From positions 1,956,001-2,020,000 of the forward strand of contig NZ_CP115913.1 of the NCBI RefSeq assembly GCF_027938815.1: a stretch of 64,000 nt of DNA. The letters are read 5' to 3'. The translations under genes and the position numbers were made by a program. The stretch's first letter is position 1. Every line of letters begins with the position of its first letter. The DNA comes from Oceanirhabdus sp. W0125-5. GTDB lineage: Bacteria > Bacillota > Clostridia > Clostridiales > Clostridiaceae. The notes under the pieces were generated by a model, which was not told the origin of the DNA, ran no database searches, and was given only the letters and a program-made list of their open reading frames with translations. This document shows, piece by piece, positions 1 through 8,161 of the stretch.

Positions 1-113
1 CCTTCAAATATGTAATTTTTAGAATATTCAAAATAATGAACAGATATTAAATGTTGTACATTAATTTCATCACTTAAAGTGGTTAATTCATATCCATCAA
101 CTTTGTAATTCAT
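1..113 (-). CDS. AraC-family transcriptional regulator, N-terminal fragment (cut by window edge)
   Basis: Only the first 37 or so codons are inside the window; the gene runs off the left edge. The start is ATG with a GAGG ribosome site eight bases upstream. The visible N-terminus (MNYKVDGYELTTLSDEINVQ, then a stretch reading ISVHYFEYSKNYIFEG) resembles the opening of the cupin-type sensor domain of AraC-family regulators; the DNA-binding domain is not visible. It is divergent from nagB, so it could control amino-sugar use, but that is inference from position only. Confidence 0.55.
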   Translation of the reverse strand, partial: MNYKVDGYELTTLSDEINVQHLISVHYFEYSKNYIFE

Positions 114-322
114 TTCATCAACCTCGCAAAGATATTTTATATAAATGGGTAGTTATTATTTCCTTATGTAATAGAAACTTAATGTTATATAGTGCAAAAT
201 GTGTATTCTATTAGATAAATACAATTTGTAAATTATAAGTTACTATTATTGTAGCATCAACTGGTTTTTACTGTAAAGTCAGATGTTAAATAATAAGGTA
301 TGTAATATGAAAAGGAGTAGAT

Positions 323-1039
323 ATGAAGATAATTAAAGTGAAAAATATTAATGAAATGGGTAAGGTTACTGCTGGAATAATTATGGAAGAAATTAATAAG
401 GATGATTCAACTATATTGGGATTAGCCACTGGGGGAACGCCTGTTTCTACTTACTGTAACTTAATTAAAGCATATAAAAGTGGAAATATATCATTTAAAA
501 ATGTTAAGACATTTAACTTAGATGAATATGTAGGATTAGATGGAAATCACCCAAATAGTTATAATAGATTTATGAAGGAGAAATTATTTAATCACATTGA
601 TATAAAAGAAGAGAATACACATTTACCATGTGGTGTAGGAGATTTGTATAATGCATGTGAAGATTATAAAGTATTGCTTGAAAGAAACACTATACATCTT
701 CAAATACTGGGGCTAGGTGTAAATGGTCATATTGGATTTAATGAGCCAGGTGTAGATTTTAATCTTTCTGTTCATGTTGAAAAATTAGATGAACAAACAA
801 GAAAAGATAATTCAAGGTATTTTAAAACTATGAAAGAGGTTCCTACAGAAGCAATTACTATGGGGATTAAAGATATCATGAGAGCAGAGAAGATTATTTT
901 ATTGGTTAATGGTATACATAAGAAAGATGCATTTAATAAATTATTAAATGGAATAGAAACAAATGAATGTCCAGTTACAATATTAAGACGACATAAAAAT
1001 TTAACTGTAATAATAACGGAAGATCTTTATATTAATTAA
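323..1039 (+). CDS. nagB: Glucosamine-6-phosphate deaminase NagB
   Basis: Converts glucosamine 6-phosphate to fructose 6-phosphate and ammonia, feeding amino sugars into glycolysis. At 238 residues it is close to the short Gram-positive form. Family motifs visible are GLATGGTP near residue 33, FNLDEYVGL with NHPNSY near 64, and LGVNGHIGFNEPG near 130, which holds the catalytic and ring-opening residues. The start is ATG with AAGGAG upstream. No nagA lies beside it inside the window. A hairpin terminator follows immediately, so it is probably transcribed alone from the roughly 200-bp region shared with the divergent AraC-type gene. Confidence 0.93.
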   Translation: MKIIKVKNINEMGKVTAGIIMEEINKDDSTILGLATGGTPVSTYCNLIKAYKSGNISFKNVKTFNLDEYVGLDGNHPNSYNRFMKEKLFNHIDIKEENTHLPCGVGDLYNACEDYKVLLERNTIHLQILGLGVNGHIGFNEPGVDFNLSVHVEKLDEQTRKDNSRYFKTMKEVPTEAITMGIKDIMRAEKIILLVNGIHKKDAFNKLLNGIETNECPVTILRRHKNLTVIITEDLYIN

Positions 1040-1070
1040 TAATTTTAATAGGATACTAAAACATTCATTT

Positions 1071-1110
1071 AAGCCCATTCTGAATTAAATCAGAATGGGC
1101 TTAAAAATTT
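1071..1110 (+). terminator. Intrinsic terminator after nagB
   Basis: A 13-bp perfect stem (AAGCCCATTCTGA with TCAGAATGGGCTT), a six-base loop and a weak T-containing tail. It separates nagB from the sigma-factor operon. Confidence 0.75.
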
Positions 1111-1123
1111 TCAATGAAATCAC

Positions 1124-1150
1124 TGTAACTTTTTTCACTTTCAAACGAAT
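1124..1150 (+). promoter_or_regulatory. Candidate ECF-type promoter of the sigma-factor operon
   Basis: TGTAAC is followed after 16 bases by CGAAT. This resembles the TGWAAC / CGWM pattern of extracytoplasmic-function sigma promoters and differs from the TTGACA/TATAAT pattern. It lies about 110 bases before the sigma gene, so the sigma factor may activate its own operon. Seen by eye only. Confidence 0.35.
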
Positions 1151-1262
1151 AATAGGTGGAAATACATTATTATACAAAATATAATTATAATTGTTAGACC
1201 GGTATAGTGATTAGAATTATATATATAGCTGAGATATCAATAACTGATTGAGAGGAATAAAA

Positions 1263-1835
1263 ATGGAGGATTTAAAGCTAATAGACAGTTTTATTAATGG
1301 TGATAAAAATAGCTTTGAAGAATTGATGATTAAGTATCAGGAAAGTGCTATTGCCTTCGCCAAGAGATATGTTACAGATGAGTATATAGCTGAGGATATA
1401 GCTCAAGAAGCCTTTGCCTATATATATGTACATAGAGCAAAATATAAAAGAAAATACTCATTTAAAACATATCTTTTTACAATAATTAAAAATAAAAGTA
1501 TTGACTATATCAGAAAAAATAAACCTATCAACTTTGTAGATAATATTGAACCAGCGTATTACTTATCAAGTTCAACAAAGGAAAATCATCTTTCAGCAGA
1601 AAATGAAGTGATTAAAAGAGAAGAAATTGAAACAATACAAGGGTGTTTAGATAATCTTAAAGAGGATTACAGGACTGTTATATATCTTTACGAGTACGAG
1701 GAGCTTTCTTATAAAGAAATTGCTAAAGTAATGAATAAAAATATGGCACAAATAAAGATTCTCATGTACAGGGCAAGAAAAAAATTAGGGGAAATATATT
1801 TTGATAGAGAGGTGATGGATAATGGGGGCAGATAA
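1263..1835 (+). CDS. ECF-type RNA polymerase sigma factor
   Basis: A 190-residue extracytoplasmic-function sigma factor. Region 2 spans about residues 15-85 (FEELMIKYQ, then EYIAEDIAQEAFAYIY and the RKNKP end of 2.4). After a linker, region 4 spans about 128-180 (CLDNLKEDYRTVIYLYEYEELSYKEIAKVM and MYRARKKL), the helix-turn-helix for the -35 element. I chose ATG at 1263 because GAGG sits seven bases before it; a TTG at 1248 in frame has no such site. The next gene overlaps by 14 bases and encodes a small membrane protein, the usual sigma/anti-sigma arrangement. A candidate ECF promoter is at 1124-1150. Confidence 0.88.
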   Translation: MEDLKLIDSFINGDKNSFEELMIKYQESAIAFAKRYVTDEYIAEDIAQEAFAYIYVHRAKYKRKYSFKTYLFTIIKNKSIDYIRKNKPINFVDNIEPAYYLSSSTKENHLSAENEVIKREEIETIQGCLDNLKEDYRTVIYLYEYEELSYKEIAKVMNKNMAQIKILMYRARKKLGEIYFDREVMDNGGR

Positions 1836-2163
1836 GATTAAGCAGAATACAGAATTTATTTCAAAGGTTTGGGACAAGGTGGAAGAATTAGAGCAAATTG
1901 AAAAAGAGAAACAAATAATAGCAGAAAATAAAAGAAGAATCTTAAAACTAAGAATTAGAAATTTTGCACTATTATCGTCAATATATTTTCTAAGTTTTAT
2001 TCTTATAAGAGTTAATAATGAATTTAGTCAGTTTGTTGTGTATGCAACAGGAGTTTTATTATTAACAGTTGGAAATATCATTCAAAATAATGAAAATGAG
2101 AGTAAGATTCTTAAAGAAAAGACTGTAAAGAATGAAAAGTGGGGGTATAGCTATGGAAATTAA
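1822..2163 (+). CDS. Small two-helix membrane protein, probable anti-sigma factor
   Basis: 113 residues: a charged cytoplasmic part (about 1-50, rich in Glu/Lys and likely helical) followed by two membrane helices (about 54-70 and 74-95) and a short charged tail. No ZAS-type zinc motif or other named domain is visible. It overlaps the sigma gene by 14 bases and has GAGAGG nine bases before its ATG, so the two are translationally coupled. The position and topology suggest it holds the sigma factor at the membrane until a signal arrives; that is inference. Confidence 0.6.
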   Translation: MGADKIKQNTEFISKVWDKVEELEQIEKEKQIIAENKRRILKLRIRNFALLSSIYFLSFILIRVNNEFSQFVVYATGVLLLTVGNIIQNNENESKILKEKTVKNEKWGYSYGN

Positions 2164-3019
2164 AATAAGCAATCTATGCAAAAACTATGGGGCTAAAAAT
2201 GCTCTTAAAGATATAAATCTGAAATTTGAAAAAGGGATGTATGGCTTACTTGGTCCTAATGGAGCAGGTAAAACTACACTTATGAGGATTTTAACAACCT
2301 TGATTCCTAAAACTAGTGGAGAGGTAACAATAGGAGAACTAAATATAAAGAATAAAAAAAGAATCAGAGAGATAATTGGATATTTACCACAGGATTTTTC
2401 TATGTACGGAAATATGAGTATATATGAAGCTATGGATTACTTAGCTATACTTTCAGGAATAAAAAATAAAAAACAAAGAAGGTTAAAGATTGATGAATTG
2501 CTTGAAAAGGTTAATCTTACCCCTCATAAAAAAGTTAAAGTAAGAGCACTTTCAGGAGGAATGAAAAGGAGACTAGGAATTGCACAAGCACTTATAAATA
2601 ATCCAAAGGTGTTAATAGTAGACGAGCCGACTGCTGGATTGGATCCAGAAGAAAGAATAAGATTCAGAAATCTCTTAAGGGATTTTTCAGAGGATAGAGT
2701 AGTAATTCTTTCTACTCATATAGTAGAAGATGTTGAATTTACCTGTGAGAATCTTGCAATTTTAAAAGAAGGAAAGGTTAGATTTAATGGTAAAGTTTCT
2801 GAGCTGTTAAAAAAAGCAGAGGATAAGGTATGGAGTTTTAATATTAATAGAGAAAAGCTTGATGATATTAGAAAAGAATATGAAATATTATCTACTGTTT
2901 CAGAAGGAGATACTGTGAGAGTTCGTGTTTTAAGCGAAAGCAAGCCATATGAAACAGCAGAAAAGATGGTTCCTAACATAGAAGATGCTTATATGAGAGT
3001 TATGAAGGAGGGGATGTAG
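2153..3019 (+). CDS. ABC transporter ATP-binding protein
   Basis: 288 residues. Walker A GPNGAGKT lies at about 34-41, with a Q-loop in GYLPQDFSMYG, the signature LSGGMKRRLGIAQAL, Walker B VLIVDEPTAGLD and an H-loop in ILSTHIVEDV. I chose ATG 2153, preceded by GGGGG, because the family begins at MEIKISNLCKNYG; an ATG at 2132 would add seven residues. It overlaps the preceding membrane gene and abuts the next (the stop codon is followed directly by ATG), so it forms a unit with the two membrane proteins downstream. It resembles ATPases of drug, lantibiotic or bacitracin exporters; the substrate is unknown. Confidence 0.9.
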   Translation: MEIKISNLCKNYGAKNALKDINLKFEKGMYGLLGPNGAGKTTLMRILTTLIPKTSGEVTIGELNIKNKKRIREIIGYLPQDFSMYGNMSIYEAMDYLAILSGIKNKKQRRLKIDELLEKVNLTPHKKVKVRALSGGMKRRLGIAQALINNPKVLIVDEPTAGLDPEERIRFRNLLRDFSEDRVVILSTHIVEDVEFTCENLAILKEGKVRFNGKVSELLKKAEDKVWSFNINREKLDDIRKEYEILSTVSEGDTVRVRVLSESKPYETAEKMVPNIEDAYMRVMKEGM

Positions 3020-4498
3020 ATGTTGTTTAATATCTTTAAAAGGGAAATAAAACATCAACTTAAAAACATAACATTTTATCTATTCATGTTTGTAATTTTA
3101 ATGTTCCATTTCACTCAATTTGGTAAAGCTCCTTCAAGGTTTGAAGTTATGGAAAAACCTAAGAAAAATTATTCTAAAAATATATATGAACCATCAAGTC
3201 ATTATGAATTTCTTCTTTTTACAATAGATAAATTGGATCATGATAGTGATAAAGGATATACATTAAAAAAATCTTCATATGGGTCAAGTACTCTTGAATT
3301 AAGCCTTGAACAAAATAAAGCAATAAAAAGCACATATGAGTTTATTAAAAGTGAGATTGATAATGGAAGAATAACAGAGGAAAATATTAAGGGTTATTAT
3401 GAATTCAGTAATAGTGACGTGTTTAAAAGACTTAATGAGCTTGATAAATTATTAGGAGGAAACACATATTATACACTTGAAAATATGATGTTTATTCATA
3501 GACTTTTTCCAAACTTCATAAGAGAAGAAGAAAAGTTCAAATATGTAAAAAAAGATATAGTTGACAAATTGCAACGTGATTTGCTATGTGGATATACATA
3601 TAAGTATAATAATCCTCTAGCCCTAGCAAAAAAATATACTTTTAATGATAAGCAAAAAAATCAAATAACAAAATATATTGAGGAATTAAAAAATCAAGAT
3701 AACATGGCAGGGTTAATTGAAACAACAAGTAAAATTGATACCCTTTTAGAAGGGGGATCCCAATATACAGCTGATGATATTGAGGCTTATTCAACTCTGA
3801 ATGAAACAGAAAAAGAATATAATGATAAGATGGAAAAACTCATTAAAAAAGATAAGATAACAGGTGGGTTTGCTAGAGAGTTTTGTGATTATACTAACAT
3901 AGCAGTTGGTTTTTTTACTGCATTCATTGCTGCATATATTCTAATTAGAGACAAGAAAAATAATATAATGGAAACAATCTATACAAAGAAATTCTCACCA
4001 TTTGCATATGTTATAGGGAAATATCTAGCTGTATCAGCATTGATGTATGGGGTAATTCTTTTGTTAGCTGGATATGTGACAATTGATTTTTATAGAGAAT
4101 TTGCACTTAATGGTATAGAGATTGATCTATGGATATTCTTCAAGTATGCAACTATTTGGCTTTTACCAACTATATTATTTGTTAATGCACTGACCATGAT
4201 AATTTCAGTTATATTCCAAAATGGACTTATAGCTATAATAGTACAGTTTATATTATGGCAAATTAATGTTACAAGCGAGTTAATTGGGAAGTTTAACTTA
4301 ACAGAATATATTATTAGATTTAATACAGCATATCAGTATGATTATTTTATGAATAATTACTCTAAATTCTTAGCAAATAGAGGTTTCTATGTAATCATAT
4401 CAATTATTTTGGTAATAATATGCTCCATAATATTTGAAAAGAAAAGAGGTAATATAAATGGAGGGATTAAAGGTAAATTTAAGTTTTTTAAAGCATAA
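3020..4498 (+). CDS. ABC-2-type permease with large N-terminal extracytoplasmic domain
   Basis: 492 residues. One membrane helix near 17-35 is followed by about 250 hydrophilic residues probably outside the membrane, then five or so helices between about 290 and 475. This layout fits ABC-2 export permeases with a sensor-like outer domain. It begins one base after the ATPase stop and overlaps the next membrane gene by 41 bases, so the ATPase and both membrane proteins are likely one complex. With the ECF sigma pair upstream, a role in cell-envelope stress or peptide resistance is plausible but not shown. Confidence 0.75.
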   Translation: MLFNIFKREIKHQLKNITFYLFMFVILMFHFTQFGKAPSRFEVMEKPKKNYSKNIYEPSSHYEFLLFTIDKLDHDSDKGYTLKKSSYGSSTLELSLEQNKAIKSTYEFIKSEIDNGRITEENIKGYYEFSNSDVFKRLNELDKLLGGNTYYTLENMMFIHRLFPNFIREEEKFKYVKKDIVDKLQRDLLCGYTYKYNNPLALAKKYTFNDKQKNQITKYIEELKNQDNMAGLIETTSKIDTLLEGGSQYTADDIEAYSTLNETEKEYNDKMEKLIKKDKITGGFAREFCDYTNIAVGFFTAFIAAYILIRDKKNNIMETIYTKKFSPFAYVIGKYLAVSALMYGVILLLAGYVTIDFYREFALNGIEIDLWIFFKYATIWLLPTILFVNALTMIISVIFQNGLIAIIVQFILWQINVTSELIGKFNLTEYIIRFNTAYQYDYFMNNYSKFLANRGFYVIISIILVIICSIIFEKKRGNINGGIKGKFKFFKA

Positions 4499-5093
4499 TA
4501 TAAAAATTGTTGCAGGGAAAAATTATATCATCGCTGCAATTCTAATAGGGATATTACCAGTTGTGGTAGGGTTCAGACTCATAGAACACATAGAAATGGT
4601 GAAATTGTTTGAGTTGTATCTAAGTTTATTTGGAATAATGATTTTAGGAAATATTATGGAGCCTGAAAACAAAAATACTAATGAAGTTGTAAGGTCTAAG
4701 AAACTGAGTATAATAAACTCTTTCATCATTAGAATACTCATTGGAATAATAACTATTTTAGCATTCTTTTCAATTGTAATTACTTTTGGGAAGATTGGAC
4801 ATGGGAATTTTGAAGTATTTCAGTTTGTTCCAGGTGCAGTAATTACAGCACTGTTTTTAGGAATGATATGCACTACAGTGCACAATATTACAAGGAGTAT
4901 GGCTGCAGGATATTTAATTAGTTTCTGTTATTATGTATTTGAACGAAGTACATTGGGAAAATATACTGGTGATTTTATTTTGTTTGGATTGCTAAAGAAC
5001 AATTATCAGAGCAAATATAATTTAGCTGGGGTGATTATTGGATTAATACTGTTGAATATGATTATATTAGTAAAACAAAAGAAGTTTGATTAA
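4458..5093 (+). CDS. Polytopic membrane protein, second subunit of the ABC exporter
   Basis: 211 residues with about six predicted membrane helices and little soluble sequence. It starts inside the end of the permease gene, with AGAGG before ATG. No named motif is visible. Its place as the last gene of the sigma/anti-sigma/ATPase/permease operon suggests it is a second transmembrane subunit. A strong terminator follows. Confidence 0.65.
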   Translation: MEGLKVNLSFLKHNIKIVAGKNYIIAAILIGILPVVVGFRLIEHIEMVKLFELYLSLFGIMILGNIMEPENKNTNEVVRSKKLSIINSFIIRILIGIITILAFFSIVITFGKIGHGNFEVFQFVPGAVITALFLGMICTTVHNITRSMAAGYLISFCYYVFERSTLGKYTGDFILFGLLKNNYQSKYNLAGVIIGLILLNMIILVKQKKFD

Positions 5094-5115
5094 GTTTAGT
5101 AAATATGTATAAAAG

Positions 5116-5150
5116 AGCATTCTATTTTTTAGAATGCTTTGTTTATTTTA
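5116..5150 (+). terminator. Intrinsic terminator of the ECF-ABC operon
   Basis: A nine-base stem (AGCATTCTA with TAGAATGCT) followed by a T-rich tail, 22 bases after the last stop codon. Confidence 0.8.
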
Positions 5151-5233
5151 AGGAAATTGATTAGTAATTACTGGAAGGGATATAGTGATAGTGATATAAT
5201 TAAATGGGATTAATTTACAGGAGGCTATTTTTA

Positions 5234-5854
5234 ATGGATAACAATAAAAATAAGTTTTTTAAAAGTGAGGAGATAATTAGTAAGCAAAATATAATAGTTA
5301 TCATAGGGGTCATACTAATATATTTTGTAGTATCTCAAGTGGTATATTATTATTCAGGTGTTGATATAAGTGATGAAAAGAGGATTATTAAAGCAGTAAT
5401 AAAAAGAGATAAAAGATCAGATACAGATATTGATGATGTTCATATTATTAAAATAAAGTATAACAAAGATGAGTATTTTGTTTTATATCAGTACTATGAA
5501 GGACCTTATAGACTTGCTATTTTTGAGGAAAATGATTGTAAAATTGAAAAAAGATATAGGTATATTGGAGGTAGCGGATGTGGTAGAGGTCCTGTAGCAG
5601 CATTTAGATACGGTACTTATAATACTGGACAAGGAACGCCCTGGAATCAATGTGAAGTTTTAAAAGTTGTATATGGGGATAATAGTTACATTAATGCTGA
5701 TTATTTCACACTAACTTTTGTTTCAGGTGCAACTATAAAACAAGAAATAAAGGATGAGAGTTTCTTGTATATTTATAGATTTTATTCAAAAGAATGCGAT
5801 ACTGGTGATTTGAAATTTTATGATGAATCAGGTGAAAGAATTAGGACTAGATAA
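5234..5854 (+). CDS. Unknown protein with one N-terminal membrane helix
   Basis: I do not recognise this gene. 206 residues: about 20 charged cytoplasmic residues, one membrane helix (about 21-42), then a soluble, probably extracytoplasmic domain with a Gly-rich stretch (YIGGSGCGRGP) and several Tyr-rich strands. I chose ATG 5234 because AGGAGG precedes it by nine bases; an ATG at 5204 lies before that site. It stands alone, between a terminator upstream and a bidirectional one downstream. Confidence 0.6.
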   Translation: MDNNKNKFFKSEEIISKQNIIVIIGVILIYFVVSQVVYYYSGVDISDEKRIIKAVIKRDKRSDTDIDDVHIIKIKYNKDEYFVLYQYYEGPYRLAIFEENDCKIEKRYRYIGGSGCGRGPVAAFRYGTYNTGQGTPWNQCEVLKVVYGDNSYINADYFTLTFVSGATIKQEIKDESFLYIYRFYSKECDTGDLKFYDESGERIRTR

Positions 5855-5880
5855 AAAAAGTACGGGTAACCGTACTTTTT
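5855..5880. terminator. Bidirectional terminator between convergent genes
   Basis: An 11-bp perfect stem (AAAAAGTACGG with CCGTACTTTTT) around GTAA. A-runs and T-runs on both sides let it stop transcription from either direction. The TAA stop of the minus-strand gene (5879-5881) lies in its right arm. Confidence 0.85.
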
Positions 5881-6298
5881 AACATAAGTGTCTTAATCTA
5901 TCATATTCTTCATCAACAGTCTGTCTAAGATAATTAATCATATCAATAATAAGCTGAGAGTTGAAATTATTATTGAATGGTATAGTGCATCTAACATTTA
6001 TTTGACCATCGTTTTCAAAGAATGTTGAAAGTGGATATTGAGTGTTTAATCTATTTATGTAATCATATATAGCTATTTTATCTTTACCTTCACTTACAGT
6101 AAGCAAGTTAAGAAGATATATTTCAACTTGAAGGTCATCATCTGTAAGCATAACAAGAATGTTAGCTTTAGCGCCGCTATTAAATTCTTGAACCTCAGGT
6201 ACCTTAAAGATTTTATATCCTTTTAATGATTCTGATATAGTCATAGGTATATTATTTTCAACCACATAAGCGTGAAATTCTTTAGTATTTTCTAACAT
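5879..6298 (-). CDS. YbjN-like small soluble protein
   Basis: 139 residues, soluble, with no signal peptide or membrane helix. The pattern of strands followed by a long C-terminal helix (about 110-135, QLIIDMINYLRQTVDEEYDRL-type) and the segment INVRCTIPF resemble the YbjN / type III chaperone-like fold, whose members are poorly understood. The call is by overall look, not by a signature residue. The start is ATG with AAGGAGGAG upstream. It is transcribed towards the 5234 gene and away from the pyr leader. Confidence 0.45.
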   Translation of the reverse strand: MLENTKEFHAYVVENNIPMTISESLKGYKIFKVPEVQEFNSGAKANILVMLTDDDLQVEIYLLNLLTVSEGKDKIAIYDYINRLNTQYPLSTFFENDGQINVRCTIPFNNNFNSQLIIDMINYLRQTVDEEYDRLRHLC

Positions 6299-6405
6299 GA
6301 TTCTCCTCCTTGGTAATAAACATATTGTCAGAAATAATTATCTCATATAAATTAAAGATTGTAAAAAGTAATTTGTAAAGATAAACTACTCCATTGATCT
6401 ATTTT

Positions 6406-6480
6406 ACAAAGAATAGAGAAAAAAGAATAAAGAATAAATTAGGAAGATATTTTTCATTCATCAGAATATCTTATATTGTT
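6406..6480 (+). repeat. A/G-rich dispersed element, copy A
   Basis: An A/G-rich arm (AAAGAATAGAG, AAAGAATAAAGAATAAAT) followed by a hairpin region (AAGATATT ... AATATCTT). It aligns over about 70 bases with segments at 32568-32634 (minus) and 42121-42190. It lies upstream of the pyr promoter in a 514-bp gap without genes. Confidence 0.55.
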
Positions 6481-6616
6481 TTTGGTAAATATAATATTTC
6501 TAATTAGAAATATTATTTGATTCATAAAACGGGTATAGCATGGGGTTATGGTTAAAAATATAGAGTTTATGAGGGGGATATATATAATTTAAAATAAAAA
6601 AACTTTAAAAAGAGGC

Positions 6617-6645
6617 TTGACTTTATAATGGATTTGTAGTAAATT
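6617..6645 (+). promoter_or_regulatory. Sigma-A-type promoter of the pyr operon
   Basis: TTGACT, a 17-base spacer and TAAATT. Transcription would begin near 6652, placing the PyrR-type hairpin at the very start of the message. Confidence 0.65.
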
Positions 6646-6655
6646 CTACTAAAGA

Positions 6656-6685
6656 CCTTTAATCTGATGCGAGACATCAGTAAGG
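6656..6685 (+). promoter_or_regulatory. PyrR-type RNA-binding hairpin (anti-antiterminator)
   Basis: Lower stem CCTT with AAGG, an internal loop beginning with AATC, an upper stem CTGATG with CATCAG, and the loop CGAGA. This matches the general plan of PyrR binding sites. Its right base (GGAAG, 6684-6688) can instead pair with CTTTCC at 6727-6732, and GCAC (6692-6695) with GTGC (6722-6725), forming an antiterminator that would destroy the downstream terminator. UMP-bound PyrR would favour termination. pyrR itself is not in the window. Confidence 0.6.
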
Positions 6686-6723
6686 AAGATAGCACATAAC
6701 GTATATTTTTAGTTGGACTTAGT

Positions 6724-6757
6724 GCGCTTTCCTGTAGGGAAAGCGCTTTTTTATTTT
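6724..6757 (+). terminator. Attenuator terminator in the pyr leader
   Basis: A nine-base GC-rich stem (GCGCTTTCC with GGAAAGCGC), loop TGTAG and a run of T. It lies 56 bases before pyrB and is positioned to control read-through into the operon. Confidence 0.85.
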
Positions 6758-6812
6758 GTGCTAACCTTCCACCTTTAATAAAGTACAGAGAGACTTAGAA
6801 GGAGGAGTAAAT

Positions 6813-7736
6813 ATGTTAGGAAAAAGTTTAATTGATCCAATGGATTTATCAGTTGAGGAGATCTATGAGATTCTTGATTTAGGTCAGAAGATTATAGAGG
6901 ATCCAGAGAAGTATTCACAATCTTGTAGAGGTAAGATATTAGCAACTTTATTTTATGAGCCAAGTACAAGGACAAGACTATCTTTCGAGGCAGCTATGCT
7001 TAGATTGGGAGGTAGTATTATTGGATTTTCACAGGCTGCTTCAAGCTCTGCTGCAAAGGGAGAGAGTGTTGCAGATACAATTAAAACAATCGAATGTTAT
7101 GCTGATATTGCTGCTATGAGACATCCTAAAGAAGGTGCTCCAAAGGTTGCAGCTATGAATTCAGCAATTCCAGTTATTAATGCAGGAGATGGAGGACATC
7201 AGCATCCAACTCAAACATTAACAGATCTATTAACAATCAAATCATTAAAATACAGATTAACAAATCTTAAAATCGGTGTATGCGGTGACCTTAAGTTCGG
7301 AAGAACTGTTCACTCACTTATAAAAGCTATGTCTAGATATGAAGGGGTAGAATTCTACTTAATATCCCCAGATGAATTAAAAATCCCAAATTATATTAAA
7401 GAAGAAATATTAGAAAAAAATAATATTAAATATAAAGAAGTTAAGAAAATCGATGAGGTTATTGAAGAACTAGATATTCTATACATGACAAGAGTTCAAA
7501 GAGAAAGATTCTTCAATGAAGATGATTATGTGAGACTTAAGGATAGATATATACTCACTAATGAAAAACTTCAGAATGCAAAAGAAGATATGATAATTAT
7601 GCATCCACTTCCAAGGGTAAACGAGATACATGTTTCCGTTGATGATAACAAGAGAGCAAAATACTTTAACCAGGTTAAGTATGGTATGTATGCAAGAATG
7701 GCATTAATTCTTAAGTTATTAGGGAGGGATGAATAA
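6813..7736 (+). CDS. pyrB: Aspartate carbamoyltransferase catalytic subunit
   Basis: Joins carbamoyl phosphate and aspartate, the first committed step of pyrimidine synthesis. 307 residues, normal length. The carbamoyl-phosphate site STRTRLSFE is at 51-59, the [12 protein letters not shown] segment is near 129-140, and HPLPR is near residue 270. The start ATG has GGAGGAG upstream. It is the first gene after the attenuator and overlaps pyrI by one base, so catalytic and regulatory chains are made together. Carbamoyl-phosphate synthase genes are not in this window. Confidence 0.97.
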   Translation: MLGKSLIDPMDLSVEEIYEILDLGQKIIEDPEKYSQSCRGKILATLFYEPSTRTRLSFEAAMLRLGGSIIGFSQAASSSAAKGESVADTIKTIECYADIAAMRHPKEGAPKVAAMNSAIPVINAGDGGHQHPTQTLTDLLTIKSLKYRLTNLKIGVCGDLKFGRTVHSLIKAMSRYEGVEFYLISPDELKIPNYIKEEILEKNNIKYKEVKKIDEVIEELDILYMTRVQRERFFNEDDYVRLKDRYILTNEKLQNAKEDMIIMHPLPRVNEIHVSVDDNKRAKYFNQVKYGMYARMALILKLLGRDE

Positions 7737-8161
7737 TGTTAACAATCAATAGTATTAATAAAGGAATCGTAATAGATCATATTAAAGCGGGATTAGGAGA
7801 GAAGATTTTCTCACACCTTAAATTAAATAAATCAAAAACACCAGTTGCTCTTATAATGAACGTATCCAGTAACGCAGTTGGAAGAAAAGATATCATTAAG
7901 ATAGACGAGCATATAGATCTTGACTATGATTTTTTAGGATTTGTTGACCCAAATATAACTATAAATATCATTGAGGACGGAGTTATAACTGATAAGATAT
8001 CACTTGAATTACCAGAGAAAATTGAAAACATCATAAAATGTAATAATCCAAGATGCATCACAAGTATAGAAAGCAATATCCCAAATAAGTTTTATCTAGC
8101 AAGCGGTAATAAGGGCATATATAGATGCGAATACTGTGATGGAGAATATAGTCCTTTTTAA
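7736..8161 (+). CDS. pyrI: Aspartate carbamoyltransferase regulatory subunit
   Basis: The nucleotide-binding regulatory chain that binds PyrB through a zinc domain. 141 residues. An N-terminal allosteric domain (about 1-95) is followed by the zinc site formed by Cys102, Cys107, Cys131 and Cys134. It overlaps pyrB and pyrC by one base each. The presence of PyrI means the enzyme is probably feedback-controlled by nucleotides as well as by the leader attenuator. Confidence 0.95.
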   Translation: MLTINSINKGIVIDHIKAGLGEKIFSHLKLNKSKTPVALIMNVSSNAVGRKDIIKIDEHIDLDYDFLGFVDPNITINIIEDGVITDKISLELPEKIENIIKCNNPRCITSIESNIPNKFYLASGNKGIYRCEYCDGEYSPF

